Source: Anaerolineales bacterium
Lineage (GTDB): Bacteria > Chloroflexota > Anaerolineae > Anaerolineales > Villigracilaceae
Assembly (NCBI GenBank): GCA_016934715.1
Contig: JAFGSI010000063.1
Coordinates: forward strand, 1 to 55,773
Direction: 5' to 3'
Length of the DNA: 55,773 nucleotides
The notes beneath the pieces are model-generated. The model was not told where the DNA came from. It was given only the letters and a program-made list of their open reading frames with translations, and searched no databases. Position 1 is the stretch's first letter. Each line of letters begins with the position of its first letter. The position numbers and the translations under genes are program-made. Shown here one piece after another: positions 7,176-16,468 of this stretch.

Positions 7176-8252
7176 ATGAACCTGATCGATCGTTATATCG
7201 CTGAAGTCGGCAAGCACCTGACCCTGCGCAACCGGGCCGACATCCAGAAAGAGATCCATTCGACCCTGCAGGACATGCTCGAGGACCAGGCCGGGCAGGC
7301 CGGCCGCGAGCCCGACGAAGCCATGCTCGTCAAACTGCTCAAGGAGTTCGGCCGGCCGGAAGACGTGGCCGCCTCCTACCTGCCCGAACGCCAGTTGATC
7401 GGCCCGCAGTTGTACCCGATCTTCAGCCTGGTCTGCTGGGTGGCCCTGCCCGTCCTGGCAGCCGTGCTGTTGATCGTGACGGGCATCGGGGTGTTCACTG
7501 CCAACCTGACCCCCGTCGCTTTGCTCAAGGAGATCGGCCAGATGCTGCTGCAGGTCGGCAGCGCCCTGGTCTCGGCCTTCGGCAGCATCGTGATCACCTT
7601 TGCCATCCTGGAACGTGTCTTTGGGACCAAAGAGATCAAGACCCGGGTCCGGGTCGGAAAGCTGGAACACATGGCCGGGCTGACCTTCCAGGTGGAAGGC
7701 GAAGAGAAGGACTGGGACCCGCGTGACCTGCCCGAGGTCGAGGACGTGGAGAAGTTCAGCATCCCCGGCCTGGTCGCCGAGATCGTTTTCACCGTCATCG
7801 CGATCCTGATCTTCAACTTTTTTCCCCGCATCATCGGCTACGGCTTCCTGCTCAACGAACACTGGACCTTCCTGCCGCTGCTGTCTGACACCTTCTTCGG
7901 TTACCTGCCTTACCTGAACGGATTGTGGGGCCTGCAGATCGTCCTGAACCTGGTCCTGCTGCGCCAGGGACACTGGGCCACCACCACCCGCTGGCTGCGC
8001 TTCACGCTGCTGGTGCTGGGAATCATCCTGGCCGCGTTCATGCTGGCCGGCCCAGACCTGGTCGCCTCCAGCGCGGCGAGCATCTCCGTCGCCTGGCCCG
8101 ACCTGTCGTCGGAGGCCGCCAATATCCTGACCCTGATCCCGCGCATACTGGTCAAGGTCGCCCTGGGGCTGTCCATCCTGAGCAGCGGTGTCGAACTGCT
8201 CAAGATCCTGCTGCACCAGGTCAACCGTCTCAACCTGCCAGACAAAGTCTGA
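7176..8252 (+). CDS. HAAS domain membrane protein, second copy
   Basis: 358 residues. Same plan as the preceding gene: N-terminal HAAS domain (MNLIDRYIAEVGKHLTLRNR, LVKLLKEFGRPEDVAASY), then about six membrane segments. A charged insert near residues 150-195 (VRVGKLEHM, then DWDPRDLPEVEDVEKF) is longer than in the first copy. The ATG follows AGGAG with an A-rich spacer. It is separated from the first copy by a perfect hairpin, so the two may be made in different amounts from one message. It ends the PadR operon; a 19-bp hairpin lies downstream. Confidence 0.84.
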   Translation: MNLIDRYIAEVGKHLTLRNRADIQKEIHSTLQDMLEDQAGQAGREPDEAMLVKLLKEFGRPEDVAASYLPERQLIGPQLYPIFSLVCWVALPVLAAVLLIVTGIGVFTANLTPVALLKEIGQMLLQVGSALVSAFGSIVITFAILERVFGTKEIKTRVRVGKLEHMAGLTFQVEGEEKDWDPRDLPEVEDVEKFSIPGLVAEIVFTVIAILIFNFFPRIIGYGFLLNEHWTFLPLLSDTFFGYLPYLNGLWGLQIVLNLVLLRQGHWATTTRWLRFTLLVLGIILAAFMLAGPDLVASSAASISVAWPDLSSEAANILTLIPRILVKVALGLSILSSGVELLKILLHQVNRLNLPDKV

Positions 8253-8326
8253 CCTCCTGCCCGGCCTGGTCTCAGCCGTCCACCTGCCAGGCCGCGAGCT
8301 TCCCTATCGAGAAGACATCTGCCCCA

Positions 8327-8370
8327 AACGAACTTCCGTCCTCCCAAAAGCGGGAGGACGGAAGTTCGTT
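8327..8370. terminator. Long bidirectional hairpin between convergent genes
   Basis: Nineteen-bp perfect arms (AACGAACTTCCGTCCTCCC and its complement) around AAAAGC. It lies between the end of the HAAS operon and the end of the convergent FKBP gene. A T-rich but broken tract follows on the plus strand only. Confidence 0.7.
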
Positions 8371-8485
8371 CCGTCTTTCTTCCTGGAAAGACCAGGGATA
8401 CGGCGGCTCCGGCATCTGGTATTCGTGCAGCCTGGTGAACACCGCCAGGCTCGCCAGGCGGAGAACAACCCTCCTTCCGGAAGAC

Positions 8486-8821
8486 CTACTTGACCTCCAC
8501 CAGTTCGACGTCGAAGATCAGCGTGGCATTGGGCGGGATGACCCCGCCGGCGCCACGCTCCCCGTAGGCCAGATCGGGTGGAATGACCAGCTGGGCCTTG
8601 CCGCCGACTTTCATCAGGGCAATGCCCTCGTCCCAACCCTTGATCACCCGTCCGGCACCCAGAGGGAACTCGATTGGCTCGCCGCGGTGGAGGGATGAGT
8701 CGAACACCTTGCCATCCGGGAATTTGCCGGTGTAGTGCACCCGCACGGTCTTGCCGGCCTCGGCCTGTTCGCCGGCCCCGGATTCCATTTCGATGTATTC
8801 CAATCCGCTTGCAGTGATCAA
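8486..8821 (-). CDS. FKBP-type peptidyl-prolyl cis-trans isomerase
   Basis: 111 residues. The FKBP core is plain: [56 protein letters not shown] and [16 protein letters not shown]. No signal peptide, so probably a cytoplasmic single-domain folding helper. The start codon is TTG (8821), chosen because AAAGGAG lies eight bases upstream and no ATG occurs before the domain. Confidence 0.95.
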   Translation of the reverse strand: MITASGLEYIEMESGAGEQAEAGKTVRVHYTGKFPDGKVFDSSLHRGEPIEFPLGAGRVIKGWDEGIALMKVGGKAQLVIPPDLAYGERGAGGVIPPNATLIFDVELVEVK

Positions 8822-8899
8822 AATTTGCTCCTTTAGCTAGTTGCCGCGCAGCCCGCAGGAAGACCATGGAACTCTCTGCGCCCTGCGCGGCCGGATCTC

Positions 8900-11332
8900 T
8901 CACGCCAGGCTGAACTTGGCCCTGACCCGGATATCGGCCGACGAACTGCCGGCCAGGACCTCGAACTCGCCCGGCTCGGCGACCCAGGCCTTGCGGACCG
9001 GATCGTAGTATGCCAGCGAGCGCTCGTCGAGCGTGAAGGACACCGTCTTCGCCTGGCCCGGCTTGAGGGCCAGCTTGGCAAAGCCCTTGAGCTCCTTGGG
9101 CGGACGCGGCAGGCTGGACTGCGGGTCGGCCACGTACAGCTGGACGACTTCCTTGCCGGCGGCCCGGCCGGTGTTCTTGACCTTCAGGCTGACCCTGACC
9201 TTCTCGCCCGCCCTGACCTTCTTCGGAACCTTCAACTCACTGTAGGCAAACTGGGTGTAGGACAGGCCGTGTCCGAACGGGAAGAGCGGGGCGACGCCTT
9301 TGGCATCGAAGTAGCGATACCCCACGTAGACCCCCTCCCCATAGATCACTTCCCGGCAGCCGGGGTAAGAATTATTGAGATAGGCCGGGCTGTCCTCCAG
9401 GCGCTGCGGGAAGGTCACCGGCAGCTTGCCGGATGGATTCACCTCTCCCAGCAGGACGGACGCCACAGCGTTGCCGTTCTCCTGGCCGGGGTAATAGGCC
9501 AGGACCACTGCCGCCACCTGGTCGAGCCAGGGCATGGCCACCGGCGCGCCGGCGTTGAGCACCACCACCGTGCGCGGATTGGCTGCCGCGACTGCTGCGA
9601 TCAGTTCGTCCTGCCCGCCAAGCAAGTGCATCGTCGGGCGGTCGGTGCCCTCGGTCTCGAAGGCCTCCGGGTAGCCGGCGAAGACCACGGCCACGTCGCA
9701 GCGGCGGGCCGCCTCGACGGCGCGCCCGGGCCGCGGATCCGGGCCGGGGACAAAAGTGGGCCCCATCCCCAGGCTGTAGGCCACGACCTCCTGGTCCAGC
9801 GGGCGGACGTACTCGAGCGTCAGGGCGTAGTTTTTGCCGCTCTCACATGCGATCGTCGCCGATTTGAAACCCTGCGGGTGGAGGCTCTTGGGCTGGGAAG
9901 CCCGGCTGTCGAGCACGGCCTTGCCATCGATCAGGACCCGCATCGTGCCCATATGGTGCAGGCTCAGCTTGTAGGTTCCGCTCTCCGGGACGGTCAGGGT
10001 CCCGGTCCAGCGGAAGGACCTCGGCTTGACCGGCGAGTCCATCCAGGCGGTGTGCATCCAGAAATCGGAGCCCAACCCGTTGCGGGTCAGCATCGCCTCG
10101 CCGGAGAGGTCGGCGGCGGCAAAGGCCTGCCCCTGCAGGCCGCCTTCCAGCCAGGAGGGCGGGATGGACGACGGTTCGTCATAATTATCGCCGCCAGGCT
10201 CATAGACCAGTTCGACCTTGCCAGCCAGGCGTTCCTTGAGCGCCTGGAGCGGGCTGACCCGGTACAGGGCCGGAACCCGCGAGCTGCCGCCGCCCTGCAG
10301 CACCGCCTCCGCGGCGTTCGGACCGATGACGGCGACGGACTGGATCCCCTTGAGCGGCAGGACCCCGCCGTCGTTCTTGAGCAGGGTGATGGCCCCCTCC
10401 GCCAGCCGGCGGGCGAGGACCTGATGGGCCCTGGTATTGACGGAGCCTTTGGAGGTCTTCTTCTCCATCCGCCCCGAAAGCATGACTAGGCGCAGCACGC
10501 GCCGGACAGCCTCGTCCACCGCCGCCGGGTCGATCTGCCAGATCTCGACCGCATCCCGCAGGTAGCGGTGATACTTGGCCGGGCCGGGCATCTCCAGGTC
10601 CAACCCGCCGGCGATCGACTCGTAGACCGTGTGGTTGGCGCCCCAATCGGAGATCAGCGCCCCGCTGAAGCCCCACTCGTCCTTGAGGATCTGATTCAGC
10701 AGGTAATCGTGCTGGCTGGCGTAGACCCCGTTGATCCGGTTGTAGGAGCACATCACCGTCCAGGGCCGGGCCTCCTTGACCGCCATCTCGAAGTGCGGCA
10801 GGTAGATCTCGCGCAGGGTTCGCTCGTCGACCTCGGACGAGGCCCGGAAGCGCTCGATCTCGTAGTTGTTGACGGCGTAGTGCTTGAGCGAAGCCCCCAC
10901 CCCGCGGCTCTGCAGGCCTCGAATGTAGGCGACCGCCGTCCGCCCGGTAAGATAAGGGTCCTCGGAGTAGGTCTCGAAGTTGCGCCCGCCCAGTGGGTGG
11001 CGGACGATGTTGACGCACGGCCCGAGCAGGATGTCGCAGTCCATCCCCCGGGTCTCCTCGCCCAGAGCCTGGGCAACCTGCTCGACCAGTTCGGGATCCC
11101 AGCAAGCGCCCATCGAGATGCCGGGCGGGAAGGCGGTTACCGGACCGACCGGGCGGCCAGTCTCGGGGTCGGCCGAGCGCACGCCGTGCGGGCCATCGGT
11201 CATGACGATCGAAGGAATGCCCAGCCGCTCAATCGGGACAGTGAACCACAGGTCACGCCCGGAGAGCAGGGAAACCTTCTCGTCGAGGGTCAATTTTTCC
11301 AGCAGATCTGCTACACGCTTCTCAATATCCAT
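8900..11332 (-). CDS. GH3 beta-glucosidase with PA14 insert
   Basis: 810 residues, cytoplasmic by lack of a signal peptide. It begins with the GH3 barrel (LTLDEKVSLLSGRDLWFT), with substrate-site motifs MTDGPHGVR and KHYAVNNYE. The nucleophile aspartate is in SDWGAN near residue 229. The second alpha/beta domain contains an inserted PA14 carbohydrate-binding module (about residues 400-545), and a fibronectin-III-like domain ends the protein (FPFGHGLSYTQFAYSELKVP onward). It should release terminal glucose or related sugars from oligosaccharides. Start supported by AGGAG. It may be read with the FKBP gene 78 bases downstream. Confidence 0.94.
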   Translation of the reverse strand: MDIEKRVADLLEKLTLDEKVSLLSGRDLWFTVPIERLGIPSIVMTDGPHGVRSADPETGRPVGPVTAFPPGISMGACWDPELVEQVAQALGEETRGMDCDILLGPCVNIVRHPLGGRNFETYSEDPYLTGRTAVAYIRGLQSRGVGASLKHYAVNNYEIERFRASSEVDERTLREIYLPHFEMAVKEARPWTVMCSYNRINGVYASQHDYLLNQILKDEWGFSGALISDWGANHTVYESIAGGLDLEMPGPAKYHRYLRDAVEIWQIDPAAVDEAVRRVLRLVMLSGRMEKKTSKGSVNTRAHQVLARRLAEGAITLLKNDGGVLPLKGIQSVAVIGPNAAEAVLQGGGSSRVPALYRVSPLQALKERLAGKVELVYEPGGDNYDEPSSIPPSWLEGGLQGQAFAAADLSGEAMLTRNGLGSDFWMHTAWMDSPVKPRSFRWTGTLTVPESGTYKLSLHHMGTMRVLIDGKAVLDSRASQPKSLHPQGFKSATIACESGKNYALTLEYVRPLDQEVVAYSLGMGPTFVPGPDPRPGRAVEAARRCDVAVVFAGYPEAFETEGTDRPTMHLLGGQDELIAAVAAANPRTVVVLNAGAPVAMPWLDQVAAVVLAYYPGQENGNAVASVLLGEVNPSGKLPVTFPQRLEDSPAYLNNSYPGCREVIYGEGVYVGYRYFDAKGVAPLFPFGHGLSYTQFAYSELKVPKKVRAGEKVRVSLKVKNTGRAAGKEVVQLYVADPQSSLPRPPKELKGFAKLALKPGQAKTVSFTLDERSLAYYDPVRKAWVAEPGEFEVLAGSSSADIRVRAKFSLA

Positions 11333-11569
11333 GGAAATGCTCCTATATTTGACAATGTCAGATCAGGTGAGAACTTCGGCTGTATGCCGCTTAGGCAAGC
11401 GGCCGGCGGTTGAACGGGAGCAATTGACAAGATGTTACCCGACTTGTGCCTGGGCTGCTTCGGGAGACAGTTGCGGGAGAGGCAGTACCGCCCGCAACGG
11501 AAGTTGCCCCGTTTTCGTGGACAGGTAGCGACCCGGGAATCATGGGGGACGAGCATGCGGAGCTTCGTA

Positions 11570-11745
11570 CCGGTTGGGTGAGAGAGAGTCGATACCAGAG
11601 TGACGACGATGCCGATTGTACCATCATCCTTCGATGAACTAAAAAACGGCCTGGCGCGCTTCGGCCGGGGTGCAGAAGCTGGTGCGGTCGAACAGTTCGC
11701 ATTCGAGCGTGGCGAAGAAGGATGCGCACATGGCATTGTCGAAGC
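11570..11745 (-). pseudogene. IS3-family transposase (OrfB) C-terminal remnant
   Basis: The minus strand reads FDNAMCASFFATLECELFDR, then TPAEARQAVF, TAG, FIEG, TGA, WYNRHRRHSGIDSLSP. This is the end of an IS3-type DDE integrase including the last catalytic glutamate region, with two in-frame stop codons. Nothing of the rest of the element is left. It marks an old insertion downstream of the methyltransferase gene. Confidence 0.75.
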
Positions 11746-11983
11746 GGCAGCTCTCACATTCCTGCCAACCTGGATCGCAACCCGGTTCCGGGCTGTCCTG
11801 GTCGACGCCTGGAGCCGTCGGGGCATCGGCTGGGCAACACCTGCACCTTGTTTGGGGTTGAATTACTGCTTCTTGCATAAATCTCTTAACTAGATGAAAC
11901 CCAATTTCCCCATGAAACGAAAGGGGTTGGTTTAGATATTTACGCAGCACTCTGTAAAAAGTGGTCGGCGGAGCATACTTGGG

Positions 11984-12090
11984 GTGAACCACTTCCTGAT
12001 CATGAGGTCACATCTCGCCCTGGATGACCAGACGCCTGCCCAGGTCACCTTCGCAAGAACTGCTGCACAAGCGATCCCAACTGGAGGAAT
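11984..12090 (+). pseudogene. Possible second integrase-core fragment
   Basis: The plus strand reads NHFLIMRSHLALDDQTPAQ, similar to the NYxxxRPHxxLGGxTPAE tail found at the end of many DDE integrases. Only this short tail is recognisable. The rest of 11746-12158 shows no gene. Confidence 0.35.
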
Positions 12091-12158
12091 ACACCACAAA
12101 CTGACCCCTTTCCATGTCGCCACAAAGCAATCCACCTCAAAGTCCCTGCGCAGCCTTC

Positions 12159-12971
12159 TTATCCCTCTTTGCGCTGGTAGATGAAATTCATGCGGAAGGT
12201 GGCCGTGAACCAGGCGCTCAGGCGCTTGAAGGGCAGCTTCCTGGCCAGCCGGGCATAGCCGCCCCCGGCCCGGGCGATATAGAAATCCGTCAGGGAGCCA
12301 AAGTTGCCAAAGATCTTCATCGAGAGACGGCGGTACGTTCGATTGGGCCAGTAGACGATATCATATTTGCAGAATTCACAGTAGCGCTCCAGGATCCCCT
12401 GCCGGTACGGCCTGACCTGCGGGCTGTAGATGCCGCGCACGATCAGCCACAGGTTGATCCACCAGCGCGGGCAGCGCGGCCAAAAGTAATTCAGCAAGGG
12501 AATGCGGACGTGAGGCTCGTAAGGCAGGTACCACTTCCCGGGGAAGAAATGCATCGAAATGCCGCCGGGTTTCAGGATCCTTCGAATCTCGGAGAACAGC
12601 TCCTCCGTATTGCGGGCATGTTCGAGCACCGAAGTGCTGAAGACAAGATCGAAGGTGTCATCGTCGAACGGCAGGCGATAGGGTTCCTGGTCGATCAGGC
12701 GCAGCCTTTCGACCGGCGATTCCGTTCTTCCCTCCCACGCTGGCGAAATATCACAGCCCCAGGCATCATATCCCAGGGAGTGCATATGGCGGACCATGTT
12801 CCCCCGTCCGCAACCGAAATCGAGGACGCTGGGGCGCGTCTGCGGATCAAGAGAGAACCGCTCGCGGATCACAGTTTCAATGAAGATCTTATCCCTGTGG
12901 GTGATCTCCTCATAAAGACGCTCTCGCTCTGCGACCCGGTCTTCCAGACTCAGCCTGTAGAGATACATCAT
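12159..12971 (-). CDS. Class I SAM-dependent methyltransferase
   Basis: 270 residues. Motif I is VLDFGCGRGNMVRHMHSLGY (residues about 49-68), motif II region GCDISP, and LPFDDDTFDLVFSTSVLEH followed by RILKPGGISMHFFPG gives motifs III and post-motif. The aromatic- and arginine-rich C-terminal half (WPRCPRWWINLWLIVRGIY) is seen in methyltransferases near cell-envelope or glycan genes, but the substrate cannot be told. It is monocistronic, starting just after an inverted repeat (GTGGAT-TCC-ATCCAC, 12994-13008), and runs into the transposon debris downstream. Confidence 0.85.
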   Translation of the reverse strand: MMYLYRLSLEDRVAERERLYEEITHRDKIFIETVIRERFSLDPQTRPSVLDFGCGRGNMVRHMHSLGYDAWGCDISPAWEGRTESPVERLRLIDQEPYRLPFDDDTFDLVFSTSVLEHARNTEELFSEIRRILKPGGISMHFFPGKWYLPYEPHVRIPLLNYFWPRCPRWWINLWLIVRGIYSPQVRPYRQGILERYCEFCKYDIVYWPNRTYRRLSMKIFGNFGSLTDFYIARAGGGYARLARKLPFKRLSAWFTATFRMNFIYQRKEG

Positions 12972-13052
12972 TCATCCCAGATCAAGATTTCGTGGATTCC
13001 ATCCACGTCGCGCGTTATTGTAGCACAGGTCTGCCATCCAGCCTCCAGCGCA

Positions 13053-14927
13053 CTAGAACGGCCAGAACAGGGGCAGCACCAGCACGACCAGAACGGTCAG
13101 GATGGCGATCAGCGGCAGGCCGACCTTCATGTAATCGCTGAAGCGGTAATTCCCGGCCGCCATCACCAGGGTGTTGACCGGCGAAGCGACCGGCGAGGCG
13201 AAGGCCATCGAGGCCGCAATGGCCACCGCCATCAGGAAGGCCTGCGGCTGGACACCAAGATTCTGGGCTGTCGCCAGGGCCAGCGGCGCCAGCAGGACCG
13301 CCGTGGCTGTATTGGACAGCACCTGGGTGAACAGCGAAGTGACCAGGAACAGGCCGGCCAGCACCCAGACCGGTCCCAGCGTCCCCAGGCTGGCCGCCAG
13401 CTGCCCGGAGGCCAGGCTGACCAGCCCGACATTCTCCAGCGCGGTGCTCATCGGCAGCATTCCGGCCACCAGGACGATGCTCTTCCAGTCGATGAAACCA
13501 TAGGCCTCGTCGATCGTGACACACCCGCTCAGGATCATCAACAGGGCCCCGGCCATGCTGGCGGTCGTCAGGGAGACGAATTCGCCGACCATCGCCACCA
13601 GCATCCCGATCAGGATCAGGGCTGCCAGCGGTGCCCTGGATTGCTTGGTCTCGCTCAATTTCCTTTCCGGCTCGCCGATGACCACGAAGTCGCGCATCGA
13701 TTTCTTGAGCGCCAGGATGTTCTCCCAGGCCCCCTGGACCAGCAGCGTATCCCCGAAGTGCAGAACGGTGGTCTTCAGGTCCAGTTTCACGTCATGGCCC
13801 GGACGGCGGATGTCCAGGACGGTCAGGCGGTAGGTGCGGCCGAAATGCAGGTCCACCAGGGTCTTGCCGATCAGGCGTGACTCCTGCGGGAGCAGGACCT
13901 CCGCCAGACCGACCTCCTGGTTCAGCAGGGCCTGGTCATCGGCTGCCTCGGCCGGCTGCATGCCCAGGTCCCAGGAGGCCGCCAGGTGGATCGCGTTGGC
14001 CGGCTCCCCCTGGACCAGGATCACGTCGTCCGCCTGGAAGGTCGTTTCGATCGAAGGTTTCACGCCCCTGGCCCTGCCGGCCCGCCAGACCAGGAAACCT
14101 TCCGCCAGGCCAAGCAGTGGGCTGGCCCCGGGCTGGCGGCGCAGCTCGATGATGTTGACGTGGTAATCCTTGCCCAGGGCGCTCTCGGCGATCGTCTTGC
14201 CGATCAGGCTGGACGAAGCCCGCACGCGCAGGCGGAAGAGATTGTTCGGCAGCTGGTAACGGTGGACGAGGTCGCTGAGGGTCTCCACCCGCTGGACCTC
14301 CTGGACAGGGGCCCGGTCAGGCAGCAGGCGCCTGCCCACCAGGACCATGAACAGGATCCCGATCCCGATCAGGATCAGGCCGACCGGGGTGTAGTCGAAA
14401 AAACGAAAGGGCTGGTAGCCGTTCTGGCGCAACAGGTCGCTGACGATCAGGTTGGGCGGCGTACCGATCAGGGTCGCCGCGCCGCCCAGCAGGGCACCGT
14501 AGGACAGCGGGATCAGCAGGCGCGACGGGCCGATCTGGGCACTGGCGGCCAGCGCCACCACAGCCGGCAGCAGGACCGCCACCGTCCCGGTGTCGCTCAT
14601 GAACGCCGACAGCAGGGCGACGGAGGCCATGATCATGATCATCAGGCGGATGGGGTGGTTGCCGGCGATCCTGAGCATCCGCCTGCCGATCGCGCCGGCC
14701 AGGCCGGTCTGCAGGATGCCGCCGCCGATGATGAACAGGGCGGCGATCGTCAGAACGACCGGATTGGCAAACCCGGCGATCGCTTCCTGGGGACTGAGCA
14801 GCCCGGTCACCATCAGCGCCACGACCACGATCAGCGCCACCACGTCCACACGCAGCCACTCGCTGACAAAGAACAGCACCGCGAAGGCCAGGATCCCCAG
14901 GGTGAACCACATTTCCAATGTCATCAT
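13053..14927 (-). CDS. SLC13/DASS-type permease with two TrkA-C domains
   Basis: 624 residues. An N-terminal set of membrane segments (LRVDVVALIVVVALMVTGLL, GFANPVVLTIAALFIIGGGI) carries SLC13 signatures such as FMSDTGTVAVLLPAV and LIGTPPNLIVSDLL. Two RCK_C/TrkA-C cytosolic domains occupy about residues 240-430, then a second membrane half ends the protein (LSNTATAVLLAPLALATAQ). Such proteins carry sulfate or dicarboxylates with sodium. The start at 14927 has GGAAGG upstream; the 33-residue extension to 15026 has no support. It lies 185 bases beyond the AsnB-like gene with a hairpin between, so it may be separate from that operon. Confidence 0.9.
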   Translation of the reverse strand: MMTLEMWFTLGILAFAVLFFVSEWLRVDVVALIVVVALMVTGLLSPQEAIAGFANPVVLTIAALFIIGGGILQTGLAGAIGRRMLRIAGNHPIRLMIMIMASVALLSAFMSDTGTVAVLLPAVVALAASAQIGPSRLLIPLSYGALLGGAATLIGTPPNLIVSDLLRQNGYQPFRFFDYTPVGLILIGIGILFMVLVGRRLLPDRAPVQEVQRVETLSDLVHRYQLPNNLFRLRVRASSSLIGKTIAESALGKDYHVNIIELRRQPGASPLLGLAEGFLVWRAGRARGVKPSIETTFQADDVILVQGEPANAIHLAASWDLGMQPAEAADDQALLNQEVGLAEVLLPQESRLIGKTLVDLHFGRTYRLTVLDIRRPGHDVKLDLKTTVLHFGDTLLVQGAWENILALKKSMRDFVVIGEPERKLSETKQSRAPLAALILIGMLVAMVGEFVSLTTASMAGALLMILSGCVTIDEAYGFIDWKSIVLVAGMLPMSTALENVGLVSLASGQLAASLGTLGPVWVLAGLFLVTSLFTQVLSNTATAVLLAPLALATAQNLGVQPQAFLMAVAIAASMAFASPVASPVNTLVMAAGNYRFSDYMKVGLPLIAILTVLVVLVLPLFWPF

Positions 14928-15068
14928 TGCCCTTCCAGTTTCAAAGACTGTGCCTGGCCCTCGCAGGCGCGGATCCTGATCCAGGACCGGGGTCAAATTA
15001 TAAACCTGGGCAGGCATGGTTGGCAACGAAATTGCGCTGCAGGAGCGAGGGCCGATCGCGCACCAAGC

Positions 15069-15094
15069 AAGAGCCCCGAGGGCTCGGGGCTCTT
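15069..15094 (-). terminator. Hairpin after the AsnB-like gene
   Basis: AAGAGCCCCGAG / CTCGGGGCTCTT, a near-continuous perfect palindrome, 19 bases after the stop codon. No clear T-run on the minus strand. Confidence 0.55.
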
Positions 15095-15112
15095 GTGGAT
15101 AGCGAAGATCCG

Positions 15113-16456
15113 TCAGGACACCGGGGCGCCCTTGGTGCGTCCCATCCAGGACAGGTCGGTAAATTCACCGAAGTGCTCGCGGAAGAGGCGGTAGTAGAAG
15201 AGCTCCTCCTTGGTGTTGAGGCGCGAGCCGTCGGGCAGGTGACGCTGGGTGGCGAAATCGGCGTCGCTGATCTGCTCGTCGGCGTGCTCGGCCAGCAGAT
15301 CCTCCACGCCAGCCCCTTCCCAGAACTTGGCCTTGGTGCGGTCGAGGATCGGATCGGGCAGGGCATCGGCCATGGCATGACGCAGGATCGACTTCTCGAC
15401 CCCGTCGCACAGCTTGTACTCGACCGGGATCTCGAGGGCCAGGCTGACCACCTCCGGATCCAGGAAGCCAACATGGGCCACCGTCCCATGGGCCGACGAG
15501 CAGCGGTCGACCCGCTGCAGGGCGGTGTTGTGCAGCCGCCCGGCAATCTCGACCAGCTCGTCCGGCAGCCTGGAAGGAGCGAGATCCTTGAGATACCCGT
15601 AGCCAGCGAACAGTTCGTCGCCGCCCTCGCCAGAAAAGACCGCCGGAACGTAATCGGAGGCCCGTTTGGCGACCAGGTAATTCATCACGCTCGAGCGGAC
15701 CAGCAGGGCGTCGAAGGATTCGAGGTAGTAGATCACCTCGGGCAGGACAGCCAGGATATCCTCCGGCTGGATGATCACCTCATGATGCTCCGATTGGATG
15801 TAATCCGCCACCATGAGGGCGAACGCCAGGTCCGGGGCGCCGGGCAGGCCAGCCGCAAAGGTGTGCAGCTTGTCCACGTACGGTCGCGCCAGGGCTGCCA
15901 TGGTGCTCGAATCAAGCCCGCCTGAGAGCCAGGCGCCCACCTGCCCATCCCCGATGCAGCGCCTGACCGACTTCTCCAGCCGGCGGCGGAGTTCGAGGGC
16001 CAGTTCATCTTCCGGTCTCTGCAGCGGCTGCTTGACCGCCAGGCAGTAATACTCGCTGATCTCCTTGCCGTCGAACATGGCCCCCGGCGGCAGTTCGTGC
16101 ACATCGCGGGTCACCTCCAGCAGGCCCTTCACTTCCGTGGCGAAGCAGAGCAATTTTCCATCGATCCAACCGTAGTACAGCGGCGCCACGCCGAGCATGT
16201 CGCGCCGCAATTCGAAGCCGGCCCCGGTCGCCTGGGCCTGGGCCAGGCGCGTCTGGCTGGGGGCATCACTCACCAGGCCGAAGCGGCGGATGTCCTCTTT
16301 GGCCCGTTCGTCGATCTGGAGGCCCAAGGCGCCAAAGGTCTTGCCGCGCCCCCGGCGAACATCCCGCCAGTCGCCGCCGCGATGGCTCATTTTATCCAAC
16401 ATTCCTTCCACTTGCTCGAATTGGTCAGGGCTCGCGATCCCTGCAATTGCGGTCAT
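15113..16456 (-). CDS. Asparagine synthetase-like amidotransferase without glutaminase cysteine
   Basis: 447 residues. The C-terminal synthetase domain is intact: the ATP-pyrophosphatase loop AWLSGGLDSSTMAALA (near residue 177) and VFSGEGGDELFAGYGYL. The N-terminal domain keeps the class II amidotransferase fold (SHRGGDW, RRDMLGVAPLYYG) but begins MTAIAGIASP instead of MCGIAGI. It therefore lacks the Cys nucleophile, and it also lacks the NGEIYN glutamine-binding stretch. It cannot use glutamine by the usual route; it may use ammonia or, like beta-lactam synthetase and carbapenam synthetase, an amine of its own substrate. It starts 12 bases after the opine dehydrogenase stop with AAGGAG. Substrate unknown. 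Confidence 0.88.
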   Translation of the reverse strand: MTAIAGIASPDQFEQVEGMLDKMSHRGGDWRDVRRGRGKTFGALGLQIDERAKEDIRRFGLVSDAPSQTRLAQAQATGAGFELRRDMLGVAPLYYGWIDGKLLCFATEVKGLLEVTRDVHELPPGAMFDGKEISEYYCLAVKQPLQRPEDELALELRRRLEKSVRRCIGDGQVGAWLSGGLDSSTMAALARPYVDKLHTFAAGLPGAPDLAFALMVADYIQSEHHEVIIQPEDILAVLPEVIYYLESFDALLVRSSVMNYLVAKRASDYVPAVFSGEGGDELFAGYGYLKDLAPSRLPDELVEIAGRLHNTALQRVDRCSSAHGTVAHVGFLDPEVVSLALEIPVEYKLCDGVEKSILRHAMADALPDPILDRTKAKFWEGAGVEDLLAEHADEQISDADFATQRHLPDGSRLNTKEELFYYRLFREHFGEFTDLSWMGRTKGAPVS

Positions 16457-16468
16457 ATCATTTCTCCT

